Below are positions 23,322-34,924 of a DNA stretch of 64,000 bases, one piece after another. Below the pieces are notes generated by a model. The model saw nothing but the letters and a program-made list of their open reading frames with translations. It did not search any database and was not told the DNA's origin. Position numbers and translations under genes: made by a program. How positions within the stretch are numbered: the first letter of the stretch is position 1; each line of letters begins with the position of its first letter. The stretch spans positions 49,144,876-49,208,875 of the forward strand of contig NC_090173.1 in the NCBI RefSeq assembly GCF_024679245.1, written 5' to 3'. Origin of the DNA: Pseudorasbora parva. Lineage: Eukaryota > Chordata > Actinopteri > Cypriniformes > Gobionidae.

Positions 23322-26219
23322 ATGGGAAAGAAAGGTGATTTAAAGGGGTCATATAATGGTACAAGCACTTTTACAAGTTGATTATACAGCAATGTGTATT
23401 GGTAGTGACTGTACACAACCATCCTATCCACAACTTTCCCGAACTCTGATCTTTCCCATGATCGCTATGGCAACGTAGAACACGCCGGTAACGAACTTCC
23501 GGTTTACGTTAGTCTGTACTGTTATAAGCTAAATGTTGGTTGTATTATCAGGATTCAGGAGTAGACTTTTACAACAACGCTTCAGGCAAAATGATCATAT
23601 GTACCAAATGGTCGCATGGATCTGACTATCACAAGAACTTACTAATATCTGTAGCACTAAGTGATTCACCTGAGTTATGCGGTGCACACATTTTGCCACT
23701 GTGTGGTAGGCTTGGCTGTTCCTATGAACCACACGAGAGTTACCTTCTGTCTATGTGCCTGTAAATCGATTTTATTTTATTATAAATAAAGGTTTATTTG
23801 TTTCTAGTTATTTATTTTGTTCACCCGTATCCGCATTCACCCATCAAATATTATCCCGCGCCGCTCTCGGTTGTGCTGGGTCCCGCGGGAGTGCAGGTCT
23901 CTATTTGGATATTAACGTTAGGCTGTTAGAGCAGTGTTGCTACACATTAAATCTGTAAATTATTGAAAACAATAAACATACCCCTTGCAAAAATTATACA
24001 GTTTTACTGCAGTATTTTAAATAGGTTAAACTAATATATAAACTCAATAATTACATTTATAGCAATGAAATGTTAATTTTTATTACAATGCACTTAAATT
24101 CATTGCAGTTCGTGCATCTATTTTCATGTTGATTAAAAAAAGTAATATTTTTAATGTAGTATTGAAATACAAAAATTACTTCTACATCACAATTCTTGAG
24201 TTTATTTGGGCATTGAATGTAGGGTGCGTAGGGTGCTAGCAACATGTCAAACGGGTCCGTTTGTGTTGCATGGTTTATGGAAGCAAGGTTTCGGAGGTGT
24301 GAGACCCAGGCGCTCAGCGCTCATTAACCCCGGCGCGAGCAGCCTTAACTCGGCTCGTCCTTCTGACGACTGCCGCTGCCTGGCAGAAGCCCCTCCCAAG
24401 GCGCAAATTCGCATCTGTTGTTTAGTGAATGAAGCGAATGGATTCAAAATGTTAACCCGTCCAACTTCGCACAAATTGCACTATTTATTTGCGTCACTCG
24501 CGTCTGGTGTGAACGCAGCATAACTGTTATGTGTGCTAAACCGGAACTGAGATACCGTCAACCGGAAGTATCGAGTGTCATGGCAACGCCCACTAAGACT
24601 TGCAGGAAAGTTGTGGATAATGATAAAAATCCATCAGGTGTTTTTTTTTTATGTTATATGTTTTCACCTGTCTGAAATCAAGCTGTTCGATGTGTGACGT
24701 CACACGATCCGACACCCCTCCCACAACTGTTGATTGACAGAAGCGGTTCATCTCAGACATGCCCTGAGCTAGCTCAAGATGTCGTCCGCCATTGTTGATA
24801 CGCTGGAGCAGAATGGTGTCTAAGGGATTGTAGTGTTCTGGTCTTGTGTGTAATAATGAACACAGCAGTCATTTTGATATTTATATATCTGATATATCGA
24901 ATTGATACGGTTGAACTTGCACAGATGTGTCCTGAGAGACTCGCGTTGTCAAACTTTCTTCTGTTGTCTAAGCAAGGCTTCACACTCAAAGCCCCCACAG
25001 AACAGAGGGGCGGGGTGAGCAAAGCTCATTAGCATAAAAGGCACATGCACAGAAACGGCTTGCTGAAAACAGAGCTGTTTTTCACCAGGTTAAATGAGTG
25101 ACTTCTTAGAATACTACATAGAATTTTAAATTTAAGTATATTACAAAGTTTTAATTTAGACACTAAATAATCATATTAACTTCTACAAAAATGGCATTAT
25201 ATGACCCCTTTAAGCAATTTTGAGAGTGGCATGGTTGTTGGTGCCAGACGGGCCGGTCAGAGTATTTCACAATTTGCTCAGTTACTGGGATTTTCATGCA
25301 CAACCATTTCTAGGGTTTACAAAGAATGGTGTGAAAAGGGAAAAACATCCAGTATGCGGCAGTCCTGTGGGTGAAAATGCCTTGTTGATGCTAGAGGTCA
25401 GAGGAGAATGGGCCGACTGATTCAAGCTGATAGAAGAGCAACTTTGACTGAAATAACCACTCATTACAGCCGAGGTATACAGCAAAGCATTTGTGAAGCC
25501 ACAACACACACAACCTTGAGGCAGATGGGCTACAACAGCAGAAAACCCCACCGGGTACAACTCATCTCCACTACAAATAGGAAAAGAGGCTACAATTTGC
25601 ACAAGCTCACCCAAATTGGACAGTTGAAGACTGGAAAAATGTTGCCTGGTCTGATGGGTCTCGATTTCTGTTGACATCTGTTTCACATTCAGATGGTAGA
25701 GTCAGAATTTGGCGTAAACAGAATGAGACATGGATCCATCATGCCTTGTTACCACTGTGCAGGCTGGTGGTGGTGTGGGGGATGTTTTCTTGGCACACTT
25801 TAGGCCCCTTAGTGCCAGTTGGGCATAGTTTAAATGCCCCAGCCTACCTGAGCATTGTTTCTGACCATGTCCATCCCTTTATGACCACCATGTACCCATC
25901 CTTTGGTGGCTACTTCCAGCAGGATAATGCACCATGTCATAAAGCTCAAATTATTTCAAATTCATTTCTTGAACATAACAATGAGTTCACTGAACTAAAA
26001 TGTCCCCCACAATCACCAGATCTCAACCCAATAGAGCATCTTTGGGATGTGGTGAAACGGGAGCTTCATGCCCTGGATGTGCATCCCACAAATCTCCATC
26101 AACTGCAAGATGCTATCCTATCAATATAGGTCAACGTTTCTAAAGAATGCTTTCAGCACCTTGTTGAATCAATGACATGTAGAATTAAGGCAGTTCTGAA
26201 GGTGAAAGGGGGTCAAACA
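23322..26219 (+). pseudogene. Tc1-like transposase, interrupted and degenerate
   Basis: The frame starts at ATG 23322 (MGKKGDL), is broken at TTAA by a 1.9 kb insertion, and resumes at 25210 with SNFESGMVVGARRAGQS. DNA-binding part: FAQLLGFSCTTISRVYKEW. Catalytic part: WSDGSRF (first Asp, with the usual neighbouring Glu changed to Gly), FQQDNAPCHKA (second Asp) and PDLNPIEHLWD (Glu). There are 36 residues between the second Asp and the Glu. Other lesions are a TGA at about 25373, a frameshift at about 25600-25617, indels at 25725-25775 and a TAG at 26127-26129. The tail after that stop still reads as transposase (ECFQHLVESM). Not functional. Confidence 0.9.
23344..25209. mobile_element. TTAA-flanked (piggyBac-like) element inside the Tc1 transposase
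   Basis: AGGGGTCATATAATG and its exact mirror bound a 1866-bp insert with TTAA on both sides (23340-23343 and 25210-25213). The interior has CCGGAA-type inverted blocks (23488-23510 and 24540-24570) and short open frames. None is recognisable as a piggyBac transposase, so it is non-autonomous. Confidence 0.85.
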
Positions 26220-26261
26220 GTATTAGTATGGTGTTCCTAATAATCCTTTAGGTGAGTGTAT

Positions 26262-26900
26262 AATATTTGTTCATTTTTATTCAAAATAAACACCTTTCAA
26301 TCTGATATGTTATGGGAAAAGGAAATACAGCGAATTCAGCAAAAGGCTGATACGAACCTCAGGTAGAATTGTGTGAAAACTTAATCCCACGTACCTTAGC
26401 CTATATCTGCTGTAAGTGCCTGACTAAGTGTTCCGCCCTTACAGAATGTAAATGTTTCACAGAATGAATCTTCACTTGGAATTGAATAGTCTTACCGTCA
26501 CTTGCGGGCTAGTGGATGGGTTCTATCCTGCGCCAATGCGAGTTTCTCAAAGTCCTTTACATAGAATTTTGCATCCCTGCTGTTTATCTATCACACAACT
26601 GCAAATTATAGGCTAATTGAATAGGCAAACACACTTCATAAACTCACAGGTGTGACATGCATGAGATAGCCTGACACCTAATTGCCTAACACAGCTGTCA
26701 ACCACACTCAAGCATTATACAAAAAAAACATAGACTGTGTAAAAAAACAAAAACAAAAAAAACACATTTTTATTTATTTTATTATTTGAGATGTTATATT
26801 AATTTTGTAATTACGTAAAAACAATTAACTGTTATTAAAGCAAATATTCGAAAATTGTCACTTTCTGAGGGTGAGCAAAAACATGCCGTTTTTGTGTTAG
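26262..26900. other. Unassigned; perhaps flank of an older element
   Basis: The sequence on the left of the Tc1 element (CAGGGGCGCAGCCAGCAGGC, 23075-23094) and GGAATTGAATAGTCTTACCG (26479-26498) on the right might be two sides of one older element. I cannot show it. No gene. Confidence 0.3.
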
Positions 26901-26904
26901 TCCC

Positions 26905-27305
26905 TTTAAATGCAAATGAGTTGCTGCTCATAGGGCAGAGCTGCAGGAACTCCTGTTAACAGCTCTGATAACCTCATGCAGAGAGGCAATAAAAACCTTT
27001 CATGCTCAAACCAGAGTCGGACAATAATGGAGATACTCAGGAAGAAGTGACAACATGTAGAATGCAACAAGATGTTATTGAATGGTTAGTTGATGAATTT
27101 ATGCAGCTGATATGGATTTAACCATCTTCAAATCATTGATTAGCATATTCTGTCAAGATAATCCATCCCCTTTGTTGGGTGTTCCTGAGGGCAGGGTTTA
27201 TGTAAATTGCAGGGTTAGTGATGTCACTAACCCAGAAGGAAGCTTGTGTAGTTCCTAACAGCCATTTTTTTTGTAGCCAAAAAAAAAAAAAAAAAAAAAA
27301 AAAAA
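26905..27305. repeat. Probable dispersed repeat ending in poly-A
   Basis: TTTAAATGCAAATGAG and CTGATAACCTCATGCAGAG are familiar fish-repeat blocks. A run of A lies at 27279-27305 and directly abuts a fragment of element B. Confidence 0.4.
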
Positions 27306-27487
27306 CACCAACTGATGTCCCATATGGACTACTTTGATTATATTTGTATTACCTTTCTGGACATGGACAGTATAGTGTGCATACACTTGCATACACTCTC
27401 GGATTAAATATAAAATATATTAAACTGCGTTCTGAAGATGAAGGTCTTACGGGAGTCATTTTGACATCAATTTCATTTTTGGGTGAA
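27306..27487 (-). mobile_element. Truncated copy of element B
   Basis: It ends GGGTGAACTAACCCT followed by TTAA and shares GTATTACCTTTCTGGACATG with the copies at 4589-6329 and 62201-62660. Its other end is cut by the poly-A tract. Confidence 0.65.
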
Positions 27488-27589
27488 CTAACCCTTTAAT
27501 AATGTGAAGAATAATAGATTAATACATACATAGTACATTAATAATATGAATATACTAATATCAATTAAAAAAATATCATTAAAAAGGTT

Positions 27590-27748
27590 ATTTCTAACAC
27601 CAAATGATACCTATATAGGTGCTATATGGCAATTTTAAAGCATGGTTCTTTATGGAACCTTATAAAAAGGGTTCTATTTAGCACCAGGAAGGATTCTTCT
27701 GGTACAAACCGAAGAACCCTAATTTGGTTGATTTTTCTTAAGAGTGTA
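27590..27748. repeat. MITE fragment (CTTAAGAGTGTA end)
   Basis: Repeated GGTTCTTTATGGAACC and AAGGGTTCTATTTAGCACC blocks and the end TTTTCTTAAGAGTGTACA fit a common fish MITE. The partner end is not clear. Confidence 0.4.
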
Positions 27749-27804
27749 CAATATGTAAATTTGAAATTCCCAAGACTTTTAATGTGACCTACTCACACAC
27801 CTAC

Positions 27805-27805
27805 A

Positions 27806-27873
<68 letters not shown>
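27805..27873. repeat. CA microsatellite
   Basis: A nearly pure CA run of about 68 bases. The open frames through it on both strands are artefacts. Confidence 0.95.
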
Positions 27874-27874
<1 letters not shown>

Positions 27875-27876
<2 letters not shown>

Positions 27877-28999
27877 TTTTACTCTGTTTATCTGTTAGTT
27901 TCAATAAAAATGAATCCAGTAGCTGAAGAAAAAAACGCCCACACGTGTTTTTCTGCAAAACTATTTCTGCTGTTATTCTTGCAGATACTTCAACTGCATA
28001 TCTAGGAAATATTAGGGATAATTTTAGCAACAGCTGCTATAGATCCTGCAGCAGATATAAAGAAAGAGGGAGGGGTTTGAGTTTTTGCAAGGCAACACAT
28101 ATGGACTTTTTGTCATAGCACTGCGTTATATGCAGATGTAGACACTGTAAAGTTCCATTACAAAGTTGACTAAAAAACATGTTTGTTTTTTAATGTTTGC
28201 AATCAATACCTGGATCTAAAACGGTGATGTTCATCAACAATGGCATAATTGCATAGGTGGGTTTTTTTCTTCTTCTTTTTACTAAAGTTAACATTTCAAT
28301 CAAAGTTATTTAAAATATTCCGCTCCCTCACATCACCCCCAGGGCTCTACATTGAACTTTAATTAATTTTGAGACATCATTTCTTATCTGCTAGGTTTGA
28401 GTCAGTAATAATCCTTATTAAGACAAAGCAATGAAGATAAATGCCTTCTCGTCACAATAAATGCCCCAGACATAAACCATGGCAAACTGCCATATCAAAT
28501 TCACAATTCTTGTAGTGTACTGTTAGGCTGATTATAAAATCCTGCCATTGTTCTGATGAAAAATTGTTTTATAGTATCATACTGGCACCTTTCTGTGAGA
28601 CGAATCTTTCGAAATCTGTTAGTTTGTCCCGAAAGTACTTTCATTTGAATCTTAATTTCCCAACCAGAAGTTTATGGGGAGCTCTTGCATATCACAAAAC
28701 AGAAGTTGGTCTTAAATACACAAATGCTGAACTTGACAGCTCAGGGAATGACCTCAGCAGATCATAACACCAGACACCCAAACCTTTCATGAATAACATT
28801 AACAAACATTATGTGCTTAAAGGGGTAGTTACACCAAAATTTATCATTTACGCATTCTTGTTTCGTTCCTAAACTGTATGAATTTATAGAGTGAATGAGG
28901 TGACCTCGGGTTAATCGGGACAGCTTTCCCTCAGCCAAAAATGTCCTGAAATTTGAAGAGATATCTTAAATAGATAGCCTATTACATCCGAATAGCTCA
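27875..28999. other. Unassigned; small TTAA-type repeat fragment at 28819
   Basis: TTAAAGGGGTAGTTACACC at 28819-28837 looks like one end of a B-related element. The rest shows no gene or repeat I can name. Confidence 0.35.
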
Positions 29000-29731
29000 A
29001 CATTTTAAGAACATTTGTTTAATATATTTCGCTTAATATTCCCATTGTTGATATATTAGGCAGTATGTGATGATTTTCCGTTAATGACAGTAACTAGTTT
29101 TACCACCACCAATTACCAGAGCTGTGAGTGTAATGCGCATCAGCGCCCTCTGTCTTCACAGAAAGAAACTGCACCAACATTCCAAGCCGAATTTCTTTTG
29201 AGTCGCTCTTCCTTGAGTCTCATGGACTCAGCCAATCTGAATGCTGTGACGAGGAGAGGCAGGGACCCAATATTTAACACACAGGGCACTGATACATCTA
29301 CACCTGTCACTGACTGCTCTTCACGAAGAACTACTGCACTTTATCTCCCTCTTCACATACTGAAGAAATCCACGCACGGGACTGCTGATCCGACGTCCGT
29401 GCGGTTCTTGAGAACAAGTCAAACGGCGGTTTCCTCGTGCTTTGTCATTATTTACCGGGACATTTTACAGATGAGCTTTCCCATGATGTGCTGAAGGTGT
29501 AAGGATGCGACAGGACATCTGATCTTCACCAAAATCACCCGCGCAACTATGCCGAAAATAAATATTTCTTGATATGCTACACCTGGAAACAGCAGGATGC
29601 AGAAGAAGATATTTGCACCTATTTGAACATGGATCTCCCATCACAAGGAGGATTACAGTAGGACACCACATGCGCCCTTAAATATCCTTTATAATAGCCT
29701 GTGTCATATTTTGGCTTGCTTTAAGGCTAAA
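29000..29731 (+). promoter_or_regulatory. Probable fam20c 5' leader and promoter-proximal region
   Basis: This is the 730 bases immediately upstream of the fam20c start. It is less AT-rich than the flanks and I recognise no repeat in it. A long open frame (29084-29494) gives no recognisable protein and I treat it as chance. Two short upstream ORFs precede the main ATG: MDLPSQGGLQ at 29629-29661 and MRP at 29670-29681. They matter only if transcription starts upstream of them. I see no convincing TATA box; ATATTTAA near 29271 is a weak candidate. The transcription start is not determinable from sequence alone. Confidence 0.4.
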
Positions 29732-30288
29732 ATGATCCTTTTTCGTAAATTTCGCGTGCTGATTTTAATGGTGTTTCTGGTCGCCTGCACCATGCACATC
29801 ATGATAGACCTGTTACCCAAGCTGGAGAAGCGCGCGGCGGGCTCCAGCTCCAGCGCTGGAGGAGCAGGAGGCGGCTGCTCCTGCGCTCACACCCCGGGTG
29901 AGGAGCCTCGATCGTGGGCTAAACAGCGCGCCAGAGCCGCCGCCGCCGAACCGGGGTGGCCTAATAAACACTCGTTGAGATTGCTGCAGGATTTCAGCAA
30001 TGAACCCAACTCCAATCTCACTTCGCACTCACGGGAGAAGGTGACAGAAAGAGCCGAGTCTGAAAAGAGAGTGAGACAGCTGCAGTTGGGCTCCGAGAAG
30101 AGGGGTTTGATGAGAGACACAGTGAGCGGGCAGAAGCAGAGAGCTGTCCAGGGTTCCTCCAGACTCAAGGCGCTCTATGAGCATCCGCTTTATACCATTG
30201 ACCTGCCTCATCTCACTGAAGATGACACCTTATTCAACCTCAACGCTGATATCAGATTCTACCCCAAAGCTGCCGGACAACAAGAATG
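29732..30288 (+). CDS. fam20c: fam20c exon 1 (N-terminal coding exon)
   Basis: FAM20C is a secretory-pathway kinase resident in the Golgi that phosphorylates S-x-E sites in secreted proteins such as those of bone and enamel matrix. This exon encodes residues 1-185 plus two bases of codon 186. Seen: a basic start followed by a hydrophobic segment at about residues 8-29 (VLILMVFLVACTMHIMIDLL), the signal anchor; a Ser/Gly/Ala-rich low-complexity stretch (37-51); the family-typical WPNKH (76-80) and LLQDFS (84-89); an N-glycosylation sequon NLT (95-97); and LYEHPLY (148-154). The N-terminal anchor closely resembles vertebrate FAM20C as I remember it. ATG 29732 is chosen because it begins the conserved MILFRKFRVLILMVFL start. 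The open frame extends upstream only through a TTG. The exon end is set at 30288 before GCAAGT (GC donor), because only that junction keeps exon 2 in frame and makes Trp186. Fish carry fam20c paralogues; I cannot tell which copy this is. Confidence 0.93.
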
Positions 30289-31013
30289 GCAAGTGCTACT
30301 TTAAACCTGGCATAGTGTTATTTTGTCATATGTTTAAAAGTGAGCTTTAAAGTCTCTGCACTGGGTCTTTGTAACACACACGGAGGTTGTCAATATTCCG
30401 AAAAAGAACGCTGTTGAAGATGGCTTATAGTAGGTTACTTTCATATTTCAAAAAAGAAAAGAAAAAGAGGTCACGCTGTAGCTGTCTTTTACTACTATGT
30501 ACTTAAATAAAAATTGCTAGGTACAAAAGCACTTATTCTGTTGTATTGCAAACACTTGTGCTGATTTTGAGGTGGGATACAGGTAAGGATAGGCACGGGT
30601 TTGGTGCTATGGGTGGGTTTAGTTGTATGGGAAGGTTTAACAGTGTAATTATAGTTGTAATTACAGAAATCAATTACAGCTGTATGCAAACATAAAAAAA
30701 TAAATAAAAAATAAATAAGTAGAGTCATTAAAATGTTAGAACAAAGACATTTAATATAAACCGGCATGCCCTGCTAAATGGTTCGATTTGTTTGTTGACC
30801 AATAAAGATATGTTTGTACAGTATACAGAAATGACCTAATAATAATAAACCTGTGCTGAGAATTCACAGCAATAAAAAGTGAAAACTTGCCCCAGTCTTG
30901 CTCCTAAAGAGATAATAAAGAAAAGAAAGTGCAAGTTTAAAAAGCTCTTAGTCATGTGAAACACTCATCTATGTCCTAGTTATATGCATAATGTTAATGG
31001 AGACTGGCTGTAT

Positions 31014-31407
31014 ACTGTAAAAAAAAAAAAAAAAAAAAAGGTTTAACTTTAAAAAAAGTAAGTAGCCTGGTTGCCTTAAAAAAATTGAGTTTATTGAAAT
31101 TAAAATTTTGAGTTGATACAATGAAGAAAATTGGTTTAGTAAATAGAAACTCAAAATATTATTGTATCGGAACCACATAAAATAATGTGGTAAATCATGA
31201 AAATAGCACAATTTGCCATGTTCACAAATAAAACACACAGAATTACTCAATATGCTTACAAAATATTTGAATAATATTTGAACAAAGGTTGTCGATTCTA
31301 AAAAAGAAATGTTCATTGCATTAACTACAATTTTTAATTTCAATAAACTCAAAATTTTAAGGCAACCATGTAACTTATTTATTTATTTATTTATTCATTT
31401 TTACAGT
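31014..31407. mobile_element. CACTGTAAAA-type MITE, copy 1
   Basis: It begins ACTGTAAAAAAA and ends TTTTTACAGTG next to TA. It shares GTTTAACTT, CCTGGTTGCCTTAAA and TTGAGTTGATACAATGAA with the copies at 42397-42764 and 61284-61679. An A run lies at 31019-31039. Confidence 0.8.
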
Positions 31408-32849
31408 GTAATTGCCACGCAGGAAAGTTTTATATTTGATTTATAGTCAAAAATCCAATTAAACAAAATGTGTTTTCTTTTGCAGTGGTGTTGTATAGTG
31501 GTTTTTATGCACCTATAGTTACCAAATGATAAAAATAATTGGGATAATTATTTTGTTTCACACGTTTCCTGTTTATATTTAGCTGAAAAGTAAGTAAAAT
31601 ATTTTTTATAATGTTTTAAATACAGATATCTTGTGGAGAATGCTTTTTTAACTGTAAGTAATACGTCATATTTCAAAGAAAGACATTTTTCTCAAATACG
31701 CGTTAATAAACACAAGGTTGTAATAAGGAACCTACCTATACAGACAGTGAGAAGAGTGTTTACATTTTATCAGTGAGAAAATGTGTTTATCCAAAAAAAG
31801 CAGGAAAAACTAGAATGGCAAGAATGGCTAGAGCTAAGAAATGTCTCACATCACACACGGGTCATAATTTTCTTGTTTTGCCCAAATAAAAATCATAAAG
31901 GCAGACTCTCAACAGTAATCAAGAATGAAAGTAAAATTTAAAAGAGGGAAGTACATCTATTTTTAAATCTAGAGCTAAAAATAAGCGCGCATATGTTTTG
32001 CTGAGACGTTTATAATTTCCAGTTGATCCTGACTCATTGTGAGTGTTAAAAGCTTTACTGCTAGGACTCGTCTCTGTTCCTTTGGTGTGATGTGTTGTTT
32101 TCTTCAAAGCTGTCAGATTCATTAAGCTTTAAGGTTTTTTGTTGGTGTCATGCCCTTTGTTTGCTCTTGAGTCCTCTCTTTTTGTTCTACACCCGGCAAG
32201 CTCTGGCGTCCTCAGGGATACATCTCAGGGAGCACTGATTCTTGCCTTTAACTATGCCTGACTTAACTAAACATGCCTTTTAACCATGCCTGACTGACTA
32301 ACTAAACCAATTGAATTAACCAATCCAGATTAACTAAACAGGAACGCCTTTTCTAACCGTACTTTGTTAATCACTGAAAATGCATGAGACAGCTTGTCAC
32401 CTTGATGCGGTCACATTACAGTTTGGTATTCGTTTTCATGTTTAGATGGAACAATTTTTTAATAGACCAAATTTCTTTTCTTTTTTTGAGTGCGTGTTGT
32501 TGTGAGATCAGGGGCTTTAGGGAAATGAAGTACAGCTGATATATTCAGTCATCGGTTCAGTCATTTTCTGTGCATGGCATCAGTCCAGCCAACATATTCA
32601 AACATGCTCACCTTCATTTACATGTTTTAAAATAGCTTTCACGGTCATCAAACTGTATACTAAATGGTGGAATTCAGGAATGGGGATTCATTGTGGCTAG
32701 TGTGGTAATATCATTTAAATAAATGAATAAAACTTCAAATAATTCAAAGAAATACATGACACCGTTCTCTTCCGATAAATGTATAGTAAACTGAGCTCAA
32801 ATGAAGCTGATTTTTGAAGCACACATGAAATCTACACAGAAAAAACATA

Positions 32850-33005
32850 GGGTACATTTAACACGACAATGATCACCGTCACGCTTTGGTGTACAGGCGA
32901 AAAAGTTGTCAAAACATGGATCTGCGAAAACAAGTAAAATCGCTGAATTATTCATGCCAGGCCAGTAGATGGCGATGTCACTTTGTAAAGAAACTACGAG
33001 CCTTT
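32850..33005 (+). repeat. Dispersed repeat carrying a CTCF-like core (copy 2)
   Basis: It matches the repeat at 11611-11790 through TATTCATGCCAGGCCAGTAG and TGTCACTTTGTAAAGAAA. CCAGTAGATGGCG at 32962-32974 fits the CTCF core consensus. Confidence 0.55.
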
Positions 33006-33566
33006 CGCAATCCAGTTCAGCTGAAATCACGCCCTGCGGCTAGTAGTAGGTTTTAATTTAGAAGGGGTATGCATCGACGTCACTTTCCTTGACTGGGTTA
33101 CAGAAGAACTGCTGCATGACTGGATTTAATAGGGGAAAATATGGATACAACAAACGGTTATCAGTTTCAACTAAAGATTTGACTCTATATAGTGTTCCTT
33201 ACAATCTACCACAGATCCAGTGATCCATAGATATTGACGTGCAGCCAGGAATCTTGTGTTTTCCTGACATTTATATGAGCCTGATTTTGATACTTAAGTA
33301 TTTATCACTGTCAGTCATCGTTTCGAGAGTGAATCTCGCATATATATGCAGATGGGCCTATGTATTGAAGCGTGCAAAGAGCGCTCCCATTATCACTAAA
33401 ATCTGTCAGTCATTCAATGGACGCAATCTCACAAAGTTATGTTATATTAGTCAGTGAAGCTGATACACAATGAATCTCTTATTTACATAATGTCTTTGTT
33501 AGAGTGGATTTGTGCATGTGCTGAACTCAGCACTGGACAAAAACTTGAGCAGTGAATGTATACTAA

Positions 33567-33774
33567 CACTGTAAAAAATAAAATAAAAATCAGGTTTCCA
33601 ATTAAAAACTGACTTGTGACTGATCACATCTACATTTTTCAGTTGGCCGAATTGAATTTCTGTGAATTGATGCAATTTAATTAACAGAAATTTAAGGTGG
33701 CCAACTGAAAAATGTAGATGTGATCAGTCACTTGAAATTTTTCAATTGTAGACCTGATTTTAGTTTTTACAGTG
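33567..33774. mobile_element. Palindromic MITE with CACTGTAAAAA ends
   Basis: Long inverted arms around CTGATCACATCTACATTTTT and its mirror (33618-33665 and 33692-33735) lie inside CACTGTAAAAA/TTTTTACAGTG termini. The interior is distinct from the 31014 family although the ends match. Confidence 0.75.
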
Positions 33775-34564
33775 AACTTCAACAGCTGTGATTGGCTATT
33801 GCGTTCAGGTAATCAATAAAAATGTCTGTGATTGGCTACATTACTCACAGAGGGCAAGAAGCGGAAACCTGTTGGGAATCGAAACATTTGACGAGCACAA
33901 ATACAGGTACGCACTGGATCTTTTGCCAACTCTTTTTTGCTAATAATATGCTATTATTGTGAAGAAAACAGATCCTAGACCAGTAGTTATGGGCAGATTT
34001 CCCCTCTAAAAGCAATCAGTAGCAGAAGCAGCAGGCGGCATTGGTTTGAGTAAGAAAATTACATGGTATTATCAAGTCTGTCTCCCTCGGTCCGGAGGGG
34101 ACACAGGGATGTCCATGGGCCATTTTTCATTTAACGACATACAAAATAACACAATAATTCAATTATTCATTTTCTATTTTTTCTTTAAAATGATTCATTA
34201 AATGTATCATGTGCATACATGAATTTATAATAGTAATTACCATTGACTGCATACTTATAATAACTGGCAAAACCTGAAAGCCGAAGAAAGACAACCACGG
34301 TATTTGTCTCTTTCTTTAGATAATATAGAATATCACTCAATATTACTATTAAATACTATGGTAATGCCGTAAAAGAGTCCTGCATGTTGCAACATTCCCT
34401 TCTCTGCCTTCTCTTATAGAATAACCTTTTATCATAGCAAATTCTTCATATCGTTGTTTAGAGTAAAACATGTTGAAAATTAGCAGACAGGCAGTCTATT
34501 GATTAAATAAGTTTCCTCACACAACCGGTGTATTCATTTTAGTGAAGCCTCTTCTCCACTGACT

Positions 34565-34920
34565 TTTTTAATTACAATAAAAAAAAACAGCTTCTTGGGT
34601 GTATTCCAGAAAGCAAGGTTAACTTACCGTCACATATACCCTGAACTCTCGGTTGATTAACCTAAACCTTGCTTACTCAAGGTATGCTGGTTCCAAAAAC
34701 CAGACAACTCAGAGTATGTTCCCGGTTAACACTCAAGACATTCTCAACAGAGCGACAAATCAATGATTCACCATGGAAACAGACGCTAAAAAGAAGTTCG
34801 CCATTCTACTTCCTCTTCTTCCTTTGTTTAATGGCGAGTTACATAAACTATTTAGTGCACATCCCCACCTATGGTGGTTATGCAATCATTTTTCCGTTTA
34901 ATCACTTTGTTTAATAAGTA
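34565..34920. repeat. Probable Harbinger-type MITE half
   Basis: GTGTATTCCAGAAAGCAAGG (34599-34618) is a familiar fish MITE terminus, from memory. I could not find the mirrored end. Confidence 0.35.
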
Positions 34921-34924
34921 ATCT

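Larger units (their letters stand above)
23151..26258 (+). mobile_element. Tc1-like element (DD36E spacing), split by a nested insertion
   Basis: The terminal repeats are ACCTAAATGATTATTAGGAA (left) and the mirror of ACCTAAAGGATTATTAGGAA (right), with TA at 23149-23150 and 26259-26260. Removing the nested 23344-25209 insert and one TTAA leaves about 1.24 kb, a normal length for a Tc1-like element. Confidence 0.9.

Noticed and set aside
24206..24523. 105-residue open frame in the TTAA element
   Set aside because: Considered as a piggyBac transposase remnant, but no catalytic-Asp motifs or cysteine-rich end are visible.
27779..28030. Open frames across the CA repeat on both strands
   Set aside because: Simple-repeat translation (alternating Thr-His or Cys-Val).
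29084..29494. 136-residue open frame upstream of fam20c
   Set aside because: Low-information composition with no domain or signal; it lies where the 5' leader or promoter is expected.
29711..29731. Upstream TTG start giving MACFKAK before fam20c
   Set aside because: The conserved FAM20C start is the ATG at 29732; the upstream codons match nothing in the family.
30293..30298. GT donor for fam20c exon 1
   Set aside because: It would put exon 2 out of phase and create an immediate stop, whereas GCAAGT at 30289 keeps the frame.
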